DNA of 64,000 nt from Maritimibacter sp. (GTDB lineage: Bacteria; Pseudomonadota; Alphaproteobacteria; Rhodobacterales; Rhodobacteraceae): NCBI GenBank assembly GCA_002695005.1, contig NZNT01000029.1:62001-126000 (forward strand). Direction: 5' to 3'. The first letter of the stretch is position 1. Each line of letters opens with the position of its first letter. Shown piece by piece: positions 19,371-27,253 of this stretch. The notes beneath the pieces were generated by a model that searched no databases, was not told the origin of the DNA, and saw only the letters and a list, made by a program, of their open reading frames with translations. The translations under genes and the position numbers were made by a program.

Positions 19371-19934
19371 TCAGCCCAGCTGAATGGTTGTGTCGTCGAC
19401 GAACTGCGCGACCGGAACCAGCAGGTTCCTCGGCGCGGGCCCGCGGCGGATGCGGCCGGCGGAATCGTAGTGCGACCCGTGGCAGGGGCAGTACCACCCG
19501 CCGTAGTCGCCTGCGCCGTCACCCAGCGGGACACAACCGAGGTGCGTGCACACGCCCATCATCACGAGCCAGTTCTCGCCCTCGCCCAGCGTCCGGTTCT
19601 CGTCCGTCGCGGGCTCTTCGCCGCCAAGGTTCTCGTTGCGCGCGACCGGATCGGGCAGGTCGTCGATCGGCGTCTCGCGGGCCGCGTCGATCTCTTCCTG
19701 CGTGCGGTTGCGGATGAAGACCGGCTTGCCCAGCCACTTAACCGTAAGCTGGCTGCCTTCCGCGACACCGGAAATATCGACCCGGATCGAGGCCAGCGCC
19801 CGCACGTCCGCCGAGGGGTTCATCTGGTTGACGAGCGGCCAGACGGCGGCACCCGTCGCGACGACACCGGCACCGGCAGTCGCGTAGTAGAGGAAATCCC
19901 GGCGGGTCCCTTCGTGATCGTCAGCGTGTGACAC
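19371..19934 (-). CDS. petA: Rieske iron-sulfur subunit of the bc1 complex
   Basis: A 187-residue subunit that takes the first electron from quinol. The N-terminal anchor follows a Tat-like [20 protein letters not shown], used for export of the folded protein. Cluster-binding boxes CTHLGC and CPCHGSHYD carry the two Cys and two His ligands. The GTG at 19934 ([12 protein letters not shown]), with AAGGGA 9 bp before it, is chosen because the family begins there; an in-frame extension to 19982 is less likely. First gene of the pet operon. Confidence 0.95.
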   Translation of the reverse strand: MSHADDHEGTRRDFLYYATAGAGVVATGAAVWPLVNQMNPSADVRALASIRVDISGVAEGSQLTVKWLGKPVFIRNRTQEEIDAARETPIDDLPDPVARNENLGGEEPATDENRTLGEGENWLVMMGVCTHLGCVPLGDGAGDYGGWYCPCHGSHYDSAGRIRRGPAPRNLLVPVAQFVDDTTIQLG

Positions 19935-20155
19935 GAGAGTTTCTCCCTTTCTGGGCCGCGCGTGGAGCGGCCAACGTCCCAAAAGGCCACGGTTGCCCGT
20001 AGCCCATCGCGGCGGTGTTTAGCGGTTAGAAAGGCACCCGTCCAGAAGGCATTGTCACGCGGCCGTGAGATTCAACCACTTATGACCACGCAAGGGGTGT
20101 GGCGTGCTGACGCATGAGCCGGGAATTCGGCGAAAATCAGGTCCGTGAGTGCGAC

Positions 20156-20764
20156 TCAACCCGCCGGCTGGGTGGCCACCATGCTCTCGCGCTGCGAGAA
20201 GGCCGCGAACCAGTCATCAAGCGCGCCGCGCCCCTTGCGCCAGTTGCGCTCACCGTGGCGGAAATCGAGGTAGCCCAGCGCACAGCCCACGGCGATCTGA
20301 CCGGCGTCGAGCGGCCCGCGCAGGTGGCTCATCCAGCGGCTTTCCAGCGCGTCCAGCGCCCCTTCGACCTTGCCCCACTGGGCGTCGATCCAGCCCTCGT
20401 ACTGCATGTTCTCGGGCCGCACCCGGCCTTCGTAAACCATGAGCACGGCGGCATCCATCAGCCCGTCGGCCGTCGCCTCGAGCGTGAGAACCTCCCACAC
20501 CCGCGTTTCCTTGTAGAGACCGGCATCGGCGCGGGCGTCGAGATAGCGGGTGATGACCCGGCTGTCGTAGAGCGTGCAGCCCTCGGGCCGGATCAGGGCC
20601 GGGATTTTCTTGATAGGGTTGGCCGCGACCGCTTCGGGCGCCGGGTTCGTGGGCGAGGTGGCCGCGGTGATCATCTCGACCTCGTCCTCCTGCCCGGTTT
20701 CCAGCAGCATGACCCGGACTTTCCGCACGAAGGGCGAAGCCGGGTTCCCGACGAGTTGCATCAT
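20156..20764 (-). CDS. Glutathione S-transferase family protein
   Basis: A 202-residue GST-fold protein. The N-terminus MMQLVGNPASPFVRKVRVML has the SPF active-site pattern of bacterial GSTs; NPIKKIPALIRPEGCTLYDS supplies the cis-Pro and the gamma-glutamyl site; the C-domain includes GQIAVGCALGYLDFR. It follows the small membrane-protein gene by 5 bp and is probably in one transcript with it. Substrate unknown. The upstream 220 bp toward petA hold no gene I can support. Confidence 0.9.
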   Translation of the reverse strand: MMQLVGNPASPFVRKVRVMLLETGQEDEVEMITAATSPTNPAPEAVAANPIKKIPALIRPEGCTLYDSRVITRYLDARADAGLYKETRVWEVLTLEATADGLMDAAVLMVYEGRVRPENMQYEGWIDAQWGKVEGALDALESRWMSHLRGPLDAGQIAVGCALGYLDFRHGERNWRKGRGALDDWFAAFSQRESMVATQPAG

Positions 20765-20769
20765 GTCGT

Positions 20770-21048
20770 TCAGACCTTTCGGATTTTCACACGGCCCAGG
20801 ACCGCAGCGTCGATTTCCAGCCCGGACCCGGCATCGCCGAAGCGAAACACCCGTTTCATCCGCGCCGTTCCATTGGCCTGTTCGGCCTCGCGACGCACCG
20901 TAACACCTTCGTCCACCCCGTCCAGCGCATCCTCGGCCCGCTGATCGCGGCGCCCTGACTCGACCTTCCGGGCGAACTTCCATGTCGCGAGCGCGACGGA
21001 ACCCGCACCTGCGGCATAGACGGCGATGGGAATGAGGGGCAGCGGCAT
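20770..21048 (-). CDS. Small membrane protein of unknown function
   Basis: A 92-residue protein that I do not recognise. One hydrophobic N-terminal helix (LPLIPIAVYAAGAGSVALAT) is followed by a charged region KFARKVESGRRDQRAEDALD and a C-terminal beta-like part (VFRFGDAGSGLEIDAAVLGR). It is supported as a gene by a strong AAAGGAGAG site before the ATG and by its tight spacing to the GST gene (5 bp). The start region can fold into alternative hairpins that cover the ribosome-binding site. Confidence 0.7.
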   Translation of the reverse strand: MPLPLIPIAVYAAGAGSVALATWKFARKVESGRRDQRAEDALDGVDEGVTVRREAEQANGTARMKRVFRFGDAGSGLEIDAAVLGRVKIRKV

Positions 21049-21081
21049 GTTACTCTCCTTTACATTGAGAGTAGGAGTAAC
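21049..21081 (-). promoter_or_regulatory. Leader hairpins covering the start of the 92-residue protein gene
   Basis: Directly before the ATG, an outer inverted repeat (21049-21055 with 21075-21081) and an inner one (21053-21057 with 21067-21071) can form. In the transcript they would pair the Shine-Dalgarno bases AGGAGAG with an upstream CTCTC, so start-site access may depend on folding. The pairing is read directly from the sequence; a regulatory role is inference. Confidence 0.4.
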
Positions 21082-21106
21082 CCGCGCCGCTGTCCAATCC
21101 TATTGT

Positions 21107-21727
21107 TCAGTCCACGTCCGGGCGGCGCATCAACGCCGCGAGCGCCGCCAGTTCCTGCCCCAAGCCCTTCCTGAGCTTGCGCGACGCCGCGTGCCGCACC
21201 GGCTCCGGCTTGTTCTGGCCCAGCTTCCATGTCCCGTCGACCGTCTCGACGTTCAGCCGCACCGGCACGATGGCGCGCTGCATCTTCTCATAGACTTCGG
21301 GCGTCATCTTCTCGGGCCGCCACGGCGCCTTGCGCTTGATCCGGCTCTCGAAAGCGTAGGACTGAAACTCCAAAAGCCCCGGCAACACGTCCTGCGGCCG
21401 TCGCTCCAGCTCTCCGCGCAGATGGACGGCGACGTAGTTCCACGTCGGCACCTGATCTTCGACCCCGTACCAATCGGGCGACACATACCCGTCCGGACCG
21501 TTGACCGCGATGACGGCGGGCTGCGGCGTCTCCAGCGCCTTGAGGATCGGATTCGAGCGCACCAAGTGCAGCGCCGCGATGGACCCGTCCTCGTTCAAAG
21601 TGAAGGGCACATGCGCCATCAGCGGCCCCTCCGCGCCATTCACGGACAGGATGCCGAAGCCGCGTTCACGGGCAAAGGCGATGTTGCGGGTGGTCTCGGT
21701 TTTGCGAAAGGCGGGATTGGGATGCAT
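21107..21727 (-). CDS. PaiB-like FMN-binding negative transcriptional regulator
   Basis: A 206-residue protein of the PaiB family (Bacillus PaiB represses sporulation and protease genes; the fold is FMN-binding split barrel). Matches are the start MHPNPAFR, LNEDGSIAALHLVRSNPILKA, DQVPTWNYVAVHLRGELE and the C-terminal KLGQNKPEP followed by a basic region. Regulation targets are unknown, and DNA binding is not evident from the sequence. The ATG overlaps the mtaB stop by one base. Confidence 0.85.
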   Translation of the reverse strand: MHPNPAFRKTETTRNIAFARERGFGILSVNGAEGPLMAHVPFTLNEDGSIAALHLVRSNPILKALETPQPAVIAVNGPDGYVSPDWYGVEDQVPTWNYVAVHLRGELERRPQDVLPGLLEFQSYAFESRIKRKAPWRPEKMTPEVYEKMQRAIVPVRLNVETVDGTWKLGQNKPEPVRHAASRKLRKGLGQELAALAALMRRPDVD

Positions 21728-22989
21728 CAGGCCACCAGTTGCCCGCCGGCCTGCCCGGTGATGGTCGCGCGCACGATCTCTCCCTCCGGCTGATCGCTGG
21801 CGAAAGTCACCTCGGCGAAATGCTCCGTCCGCCCCATGCGCGGGTTCTCCATCAGCACGGCGTGGGTCACGCCCTTCTGTGCCGCGAGGTGACGCGCGAC
21901 AGCGGCCTCACCGGCGACCCGCAGACGCGCGGCCCGGTCCTTGATGACGGTCCCGTTGACCTTCTGCGGTATCCGCGCGGCCGGCGTCCCCTCCCGCGCG
22001 GAATACGGAAAGACGTGAAGCCACGTCAGATCGCAGTCCTCGACCAGCTTCAGCGAATTCTCGAAATGCGCCTCGGTCTCGGTCGGGAAACCCGCGATGA
22101 TGTCTGCGCCGAAGGTGATGCCGGGGCGCAGCTTGCGCGCCTCCTCGCAGAACGCGATGGCATCGTCGCGCAGATGGCGGCGCTTCATCCGCTTGAGGAT
22201 CAGGTCGTCGCCGTGCTGAAGGCTCAGGTGCAGATGCGGCATCAGGCGCGGCTCGCTCGCAATCGCTAGCATCAGGTTTTCATCCGCCTCGATGGAATCG
22301 ATGGACGAAATGCGCAGGCGCGGCAGGTCCGGCACCAGCCGCAGGATACGCATGACCAGATCGCCCAACCGCGGCTCACCCGGCAGATCGGCACCCCATG
22401 ACGTCAGGTCCACGCCGGTCAGCACGACCTCGTTGAACCCCTTGTCCACCAGCCGCTTGATCTGATCGACCACGACTCCAGCCGGCACCGAACGCGAATT
22501 GCCCCGGCCATAGGGGATGATGCAGAAGGTGCAGCGGTGGTCGCAGCCGTTCTGAACCTGAACGTAGGCACGACTGCGCGTCCCGAACCCGTCGATCAGA
22601 TGCCCGGCGGTTTCTGTCACCGACATGATATCGTCGACCTGCACCCGCTCGGTCTCGCCCACGAAATCGGGGCCAAGACGCGCCCATGTCGCGGGCGCCA
22701 TCTTCTCGGCATTGCCGACAACCAGATCGACCTCGGACATGCCAGCGAAGGTCTCCGGTTCTGTCTGCGCCGCGCAGCCGGTGACGATCAGTCTTGCCTC
22801 GGGGTTCTCGCGCCGCAGCCGCCGGATTTCCTGCCGTGCCTTGCGCACCGCCTCGGCGGTCACGGCGCAGGTGTTGACCACCACGGCCCCCTCGACGCCC
22901 GCATCCTCCGCCAGCGTCTTCATCGCTTCGGTTTCATAGGCGTTCAGACGACAGCCGAGCGTCGCGAAAATTGGGGGTGTCGCCGCCAT
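21727..22989 (-). CDS. mtaB: tRNA t6A37 methylthiotransferase
   Basis: A 420-residue radical-SAM enzyme that adds a methylthio group to t6A at position 37 of ANN-decoding tRNAs. The N-terminal UPF0004 cluster cysteines are in TLGCRLNAYE, VVNTCAVTAEAV and IVTGCAAQTEPE; the radical-SAM motif is CDHRCTFCIIPYGRG; a TRAM-like end follows. MtaB is preferred over MiaB because of the GCRLNAYET N-terminus. The ATG at 22989 overlaps the dapF stop by one base, and its own stop overlaps the paiB-like start by one base. Confidence 0.93.
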   Translation of the reverse strand: MAATPPIFATLGCRLNAYETEAMKTLAEDAGVEGAVVVNTCAVTAEAVRKARQEIRRLRRENPEARLIVTGCAAQTEPETFAGMSEVDLVVGNAEKMAPATWARLGPDFVGETERVQVDDIMSVTETAGHLIDGFGTRSRAYVQVQNGCDHRCTFCIIPYGRGNSRSVPAGVVVDQIKRLVDKGFNEVVLTGVDLTSWGADLPGEPRLGDLVMRILRLVPDLPRLRISSIDSIEADENLMLAIASEPRLMPHLHLSLQHGDDLILKRMKRRHLRDDAIAFCEEARKLRPGITFGADIIAGFPTETEAHFENSLKLVEDCDLTWLHVFPYSAREGTPAARIPQKVNGTVIKDRAARLRVAGEAAVARHLAAQKGVTHAVLMENPRMGRTEHFAEVTFASDQPEGEIVRATITGQAGGQLVA

Positions 22990-23822
22990 CAGACAGACTC
23001 CAGAAAGGCCCGTGTCAGGGTCGCGTCGAACACATGCGCGGTCGGCCCGGTCATCCAGACCCCGTCCTCGCGCCAATCGAGCGTGAGCCAGCCGCCGTCG
23101 ACCTCCATCCGCACCGTCCGGTCCGTCAGGCCGCGTTCCACCGCTGCCACGGCGGTCGCACAGGCCCCGGACCCGCAGGCGAGCGTGATGCCCGTCCCGC
23201 GCTCCCAGACCCGCATCCTGATCTCGTCGCGCCCGCGCACCTGCGCGAATTCCACGTTCGTGCGCTCGGGAAACAGCGGATCGGTCTCGACCTCGCGCCC
23301 GCGCCCGGCCACGTCGATCGCCTCGGCATCCTCGACGAAGAACACGGCATGGGGGTTGCCCATGCCGACACCGACCGGATCGCCCTCCAGCGGCAGATGC
23401 AGCCGGTCCACATCACCCGCGAGCGGGATTTCGTCCCACGCGGTCTGCGGCTGGCCCATGTTCACATGCACCTCGCCGTCCACCAGCCGCGCCTCCAGCA
23501 CACCGCGCGTCGTGCGGATGGTCAGCCGGTCGCGCCCGCCCTCATCGAACAGGTAGCGCGCCACGCAGCGCGTTGCGTTTCCGCAGGCCCCTGCACGGCT
23601 CCCGTCGCTGTTCCAGAAGTCGAGGTCGATGTCCGCCGCATCACTGTCGCGGATCTCGGCCAGCTGGTCGAACCCGACCCCGCGGTGCCGGTCGCCCAAG
23701 GCCCGCGCCAGCGCCTCGGAAGTCACAGCCTCCCGCCCCCGTGAATCGAAGATCACGAAGTCATTGCCGGCCCCGTGCCACTTCATGAAGGGCAGGCCCG
23801 TATCCGTCGGCAGAGCGCTCAT
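22989..23822 (-). CDS. dapF: Diaminopimelate epimerase
   Basis: Interconverts LL- and meso-diaminopimelate for lysine and peptidoglycan synthesis. The 277 residues contain [14 protein letters not shown] near the start and both catalytic cysteines: [14 protein letters not shown] and [15 protein letters not shown]. The ATG at 23822 (MSALPTD) is one of three possible starts (also 23831 and 23786); no strong ribosome-binding site decides. First gene of dapF-mtaB-paiB; the tRNA-Lys gene on the other strand begins about 95 bp upstream. Confidence 0.94.
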   Translation of the reverse strand: MSALPTDTGLPFMKWHGAGNDFVIFDSRGREAVTSEALARALGDRHRGVGFDQLAEIRDSDAADIDLDFWNSDGSRAGACGNATRCVARYLFDEGGRDRLTIRTTRGVLEARLVDGEVHVNMGQPQTAWDEIPLAGDVDRLHLPLEGDPVGVGMGNPHAVFFVEDAEAIDVAGRGREVETDPLFPERTNVEFAQVRGRDEIRMRVWERGTGITLACGSGACATAVAAVERGLTDRTVRMEVDGGWLTLDWREDGVWMTGPTAHVFDATLTRAFLESV

Positions 23823-23917
23823 GGCGCGCATATACGCCCGGCGCGAAATGAATGAAAGAGAATGCGGTTTTTTCTCTTGACCGCACACGCCCACCGCCTT
23901 AGTCAGCCCTCCGCAGT

Positions 23918-23993
23918 GGGCCGTTAGCTCAGTTGGTAGAGCAACTGACTTTTAATCAGTGGGTCGCAGGTTCGAATCCTGCACGGCTCACCA
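23918..23993 (+). tRNA. tRNA-Lys (anticodon TTT)
   Basis: A full 76-base cloverleaf with encoded CCA. The acceptor arm pairs 23918-23924 with 23983-23989 including one G-T pair; the D-arm contains AGCTCAGTTGGTAGAGC; the anticodon stem ACTGA/TCAGT encloses loop CTTTTAA with TTT at 23951-23953; the T-arm has GGTTCGAATCC. No integrase or direct repeat suggests use as an attachment site. Confidence 0.97.
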
Positions 23994-24157
23994 CTGAAAT
24001 CAATGACTTACCGGTCGTTTTCGCGCCGCTTTCCTCATCGACGGAAGGTGCGCGGTCGGCATGTCACCTCGAATATCCCTCGGGTTGCCCCGCACGTCGC
24101 GCCAGTCGTGCCGTTGGTTGAAAACCGCCACGCGGGATGTCCTGCGAGAAACAGTCC

Positions 24158-24625
24158 CTATTCCACCCGGTAGACGTCGATAACGATCCGTCTGCCCTGC
24201 GGGGCGAGCGAGGTCACGAAGAGCGACTCGGACAGCCATCGGTGCGGGCCGTCCGGTGCGTCGAAGACCGGGGCCGCGCGCATGTAGAAGTCCGATGGCG
24301 CGACGCTTTCCCCCGCCCTCAACCGCTCACGGACGGTGTCGGAGGACACGCGCATCCCCTTGTTCACGACATAGATGAGCGTCCCGTCCTCGGCTTCGAG
24401 GGTGTAGCGCGCCTCGATCCGGCTGGTGCCGTCCGGCTCGATCAGTGGCCAGTCCGAGCCGCCGGGCAGGACGCGCCCTGTCAGGCGCGGTCCATGAACG
24501 CGTCCGCCGATGATCGGGATATGCAACCGCTCGCCGTGCGGCGCAGGTCCGGCGGACCGGGGCGGATCGATCTCGGCCTCGATGGTGAAGACCAGCTCGA
24601 GCGACGGTGTCACGGGGCCGGTCAC
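24158..24625 (-). CDS. DUF3237 family protein
   Basis: A 155-residue protein of the DUF3237 beta-barrel family, which has no settled function. Recognised from PSLELVFTIEAEID, IPIIGGRVHGPRLTGRVLPG, GGSDWPLIEPDGTSRIEARY and the end FVTSLAPQGRRIVIDVYRVE. It overlaps the upstream hydrolase gene by 4 bp and is last in the TetR-hydrolase-DUF3237 transcript. Relatives are often next to aromatic or ester catabolism genes, which fits the quinate locus across the divergent promoter, but this is inference. Confidence 0.85.
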   Translation of the reverse strand: MTGPVTPSLELVFTIEAEIDPPRSAGPAPHGERLHIPIIGGRVHGPRLTGRVLPGGSDWPLIEPDGTSRIEARYTLEAEDGTLIYVVNKGMRVSSDTVRERLRAGESVAPSDFYMRAAPVFDAPDGPHRWLSESLFVTSLAPQGRRIVIDVYRVE

Positions 24626-25557
24626 AGGGCGGCAAGCCAGTCAGTCATCTTGCGCAGCTTGGCTTGCGCATCGTCGCAATATTCCATCGACCGCAGGTAG
24701 CCGTGGATCAGCCCGTCGCCCATGTCGAGCGTCACGGAAACGCCTGCGGCCTCCAGCTTTTCGGCATAGACCACGCCGCTGTCGCGCAGGGGGTCGTTCT
24801 CGGCCACCGCGATGAAGGCGGGTGCGAGGCCGCTGTGGTCATCGGCGACATAGGGTGCGACGCGCGGGTCCTCATACAGCAGGTGTTCGTTCTCGGCACC
24901 GCCGACGAGCATCCGGTTCACCCCGGCCATGCCCTTGGTCGTGAGAAGCGGGGCCTCGGCATTCTCGATCATGGAGGGCCGGGTGAGGTCGAACTCGGTG
25001 CAGGGATAGATCAGAAGCTGACCGAGGAACCCGAAATCCTTCATGGCGAGGGCCACGGCGGCCGAAAGGTTGCCGCCCGCGCTGTCCCCCCCGATGGCGA
25101 TGCGCGCCGGGTCGATGCCAAGGGTCTCGGCATTGTCCCGACACCAGCGCGCCACGTCGCAAGCCTGGTCGAAGGCCGCCGGAAAGGGATGCTCCGGACA
25201 CAATGCGTAGTCGAGGCTGACGACCGTCTGGCGGTTCCACGACGCGATGCGTGCGGTGATGTCGGCATGTGTCTCGGGACTGCCCTGCATGAAGGCACCG
25301 CCGTGGGCGTAGATCAGGCAATCCTGCGTGCCACCCGACCTGTGCCGGTAGACGCGCACGCGGATGCGGCCCGCCGCGCTGTCGATCCAGTGTTCGGCGC
25401 TGTCGTCCACGTCCTCGGGCTTGGGCAGTGCCATGTTCGCGGCCACGACCTCGAAATGCGCGCGGCGGTCCTGCGGGGTCGCGTCCGCTTTCAGCGTCGC
25501 CCATTCGGCGTTCCACTTGGACATGAAATCGTTGATCTGCGAATTGAGCATCGTCAC
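24622..25557 (-). CDS. Alpha/beta-hydrolase, hormone-sensitive-lipase family esterase
   Basis: A 311-residue carboxylesterase-type hydrolase. The oxyanion-hole motif HGGAF (in LIYAHGGAFMQGS), the nucleophile elbow GDSAGGNLSAAVALA, the catalytic Asp in AENDPLRDSG and the His in LIHGYLRS are all present. There is no signal peptide, so it should be cytoplasmic. It overlaps the tetR stop by 4 bp. Given the divergent quinate/shikimate genes, a phenolic or quinate ester is a possible substrate, but the sequence does not define it. Confidence 0.9.
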   Translation of the reverse strand: MTMLNSQINDFMSKWNAEWATLKADATPQDRRAHFEVVAANMALPKPEDVDDSAEHWIDSAAGRIRVRVYRHRSGGTQDCLIYAHGGAFMQGSPETHADITARIASWNRQTVVSLDYALCPEHPFPAAFDQACDVARWCRDNAETLGIDPARIAIGGDSAGGNLSAAVALAMKDFGFLGQLLIYPCTEFDLTRPSMIENAEAPLLTTKGMAGVNRMLVGGAENEHLLYEDPRVAPYVADDHSGLAPAFIAVAENDPLRDSGVVYAEKLEAAGVSVTLDMGDGLIHGYLRSMEYCDDAQAKLRKMTDWLAAL

Positions 25558-26213
25558 CTCTTCAGGACATCGCCGAGCACCATTGCCACGGCGCGGTCGC
25601 GCAACCGGGCCTGCCCGTCGCGCGTGTAGATGGATTTGCCGAACAGCGCCGAGAACGTGGGCTTGTTCGACACGTTGAACACGGACAGCGCCGAGATCTG
25701 CCAGTGCAGTTCGGTCGCATCGACACCGGCGCGGAAATCGCCCGACGCCTCGCCGCGTGCGATCAGGTTCGCGAGGCGCGAGATGGCCCCCGCGTTCAGG
25801 TCACGAATGACTTCGGACTGGCGCAGGTAGTCGGCATGGTGGACGTTCTCGATCATCACCATGCGGATGAAGTCAGGGTTGCGGCGGTGGTGGTCGAAGG
25901 TAAAGGCGACCAGCGCCTCGAGCGCATCGCGTGGCGCGAGCGCGTCCAGGTCGAGCTTGCGTTCCCCGTCCCGGACCTTCGCATAGGCGGCCTCCAGAGC
26001 GCGCGCGTAGAGGCCCTCCTTGTCGCCGAAATAGTAATAGATCATCCGTTTCGACGTATCGGTCTTGGCCGAAATATCGTCGATCTTGGCGCCGGACAGG
26101 CCGCTTCGGGCAAACTCGGCCATCGCCGCGTTCAGGATATCCCGCTTCACGCGTTCCGGGTTCTGCTTCCAGCTACCCTTTGATTTACCGTTATCTTTCA
26201 GAGTGTTGGCCAA
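25554..26213 (-). CDS. TetR/AcrR-family transcriptional regulator
   Basis: A 219-residue repressor-type regulator. The N-terminal HTH is AKIDDISAKTDTSKRMIYYY followed by FGDKEGLYARALEAAY; the rest is a helical ligand domain with a TetR C-terminal pattern (ARGEASGDFRAGVDATELHW). It is first in a transcript with the hydrolase and DUF3237 genes and divergent from the quinate/shikimate operon, so it most likely controls both directions from the shared 140-bp interval. Confidence 0.92.
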   Translation of the reverse strand: MANTLKDNGKSKGSWKQNPERVKRDILNAAMAEFARSGLSGAKIDDISAKTDTSKRMIYYYFGDKEGLYARALEAAYAKVRDGERKLDLDALAPRDALEALVAFTFDHHRRNPDFIRMVMIENVHHADYLRQSEVIRDLNAGAISRLANLIARGEASGDFRAGVDATELHWQISALSVFNVSNKPTFSALFGKSIYTRDGQARLRDRAVAMVLGDVLKR

Positions 26214-26254
26214 GTTCCCTCCTCCCGGATGAACGAAGGCGTAGCATGGATATT

Positions 26255-26306
26255 TTTAAACCGGAAGTTAAAAGTGGTTGACGAATTTAAACCGTGGTTA
26301 CAATTT
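26255..26306 (+). promoter_or_regulatory. Candidate promoter and operator of the quinate/shikimate operon
   Basis: The AT-rich interval between tetR and the dehydrogenase gene holds TTGACG (26278-26283) and CAATTT (26301-26306) spaced by 17 bp, a fair sigma-70 match. The 9-mer TTTAAACCG occurs twice (26255-26263 and 26286-26294), with the second copy inside the promoter spacer, which is a natural position for a repressor. Assignment to the divergent TetR protein is inference. Confidence 0.4.
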
Positions 26307-26353
26307 GGCGGCGGATCGGGCGACTCGCCCCGACCGAGGGAGGATTGCGAGAC

Positions 26354-27232
26354 ATGGCCAGTGGCCCCCTGCAAGAGCGCACATCCAAAGCGCCGGCAGA
26401 CCACCCGCGCGCGGTGCGCGTCGGGCTTGTGGGGCGCGGCATCCAGCTGTCGCGCACGCCGGCCATGCACATCGCCGAAGGCACCGCGCTTGGCCTCGAT
26501 TACCGCTACGATCTGATCGACACGGACACGATCGCCGAGGCACCGGCCCTGTCCGACCTGATCGCACAGGCCGAAGCCCAGGGCTTCGCCGGTCTCAATG
26601 TCACCTTCCCCTACAAGCGCGATGTGATCGCCCTTCTCGATGAGTTGTCGCCCGCCGCGCAGAAGGTCGGCGCGGTGAACACTGTCGTTTTCGCGAATGG
26701 ACGGCGGCGCGGGCACAACACAGATTTCTGGGGCTTCGCCGAAAGCCTGCGGCGGGGTCTCCCCGATGCCGCGCGCGACTCGGTGCTCCTGCTGGGCGCG
26801 GGCGGGGCCGGCGGGGCCGTCGCCCATGCGCTGCGCGACGTGGGCGTGAAGAACCTGGCAATCTTCGACCGGTCCGGTGGCGCGGCACAGGCGCTCGCCG
26901 CGGCCGTCGGCGGACGCGCGATCACGGATCTGGAAGCTGCCACACGCGACGCGGACGGCATCGTCAACACCACGCCGATGGGCATGGCGAAACTGCCCGG
27001 CATGGCCATCGACCCGAACCTGATCGACGCGCGTCACTGGGTCGCCGACATCGTTTATTTCCCACGCGAAACGGCGCTGCTTGCCGCCGCGCGGGCAAAG
27101 GGCTGCCGGGTGCTCGACGGTTCCGGCATGGCCGTCTTCCAGGCCGTGCGCGCCTTTGAACTCTTTTCGGGGCTTGTCCCCGATGAAAACCGGATGCGGG
27201 CCACGTTCGAGGCCTTCACCGAAACAACCTGA
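26354..27232 (+). CDS. Quinate/shikimate dehydrogenase (QSDH type)
   Basis: Oxidises quinate to 3-dehydroquinate and shikimate to 3-dehydroshikimate with NAD+. The 292 residues are of the AroE fold: substrate motif IQLSRTPAMH, catalytic Lys in NVTFPYK, Asp in GHNTDFWGF, nucleotide motif GAGGAGGAVAHALRD. The Thr in SRTP where biosynthetic AroE has Ser, the acidic residue after strand two (AIFDRSGG) and VADIVYFPRETALL resemble the catabolic Corynebacterium enzyme as I recall it. The ATG at 26354 has GGAGGA 10 bp upstream. Heads an operon with TRAP genes and quiC. Confidence 0.87.
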   Translation: MASGPLQERTSKAPADHPRAVRVGLVGRGIQLSRTPAMHIAEGTALGLDYRYDLIDTDTIAEAPALSDLIAQAEAQGFAGLNVTFPYKRDVIALLDELSPAAQKVGAVNTVVFANGRRRGHNTDFWGFAESLRRGLPDAARDSVLLLGAGGAGGAVAHALRDVGVKNLAIFDRSGGAAQALAAAVGGRAITDLEAATRDADGIVNTTPMGMAKLPGMAIDPNLIDARHWVADIVYFPRETALLAAARAKGCRVLDGSGMAVFQAVRAFELFSGLVPDENRMRATFEAFTETT

Positions 27233-27253
27233 AACGCAAAAGGGAGGATTACC

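Noticed and set aside
23918-23993. tRNA-Lys 3' end as an attachment site of an integrated element
   Set aside because: No integrase, no repeat of the tRNA 3' end downstream, and base composition does not change beyond it.
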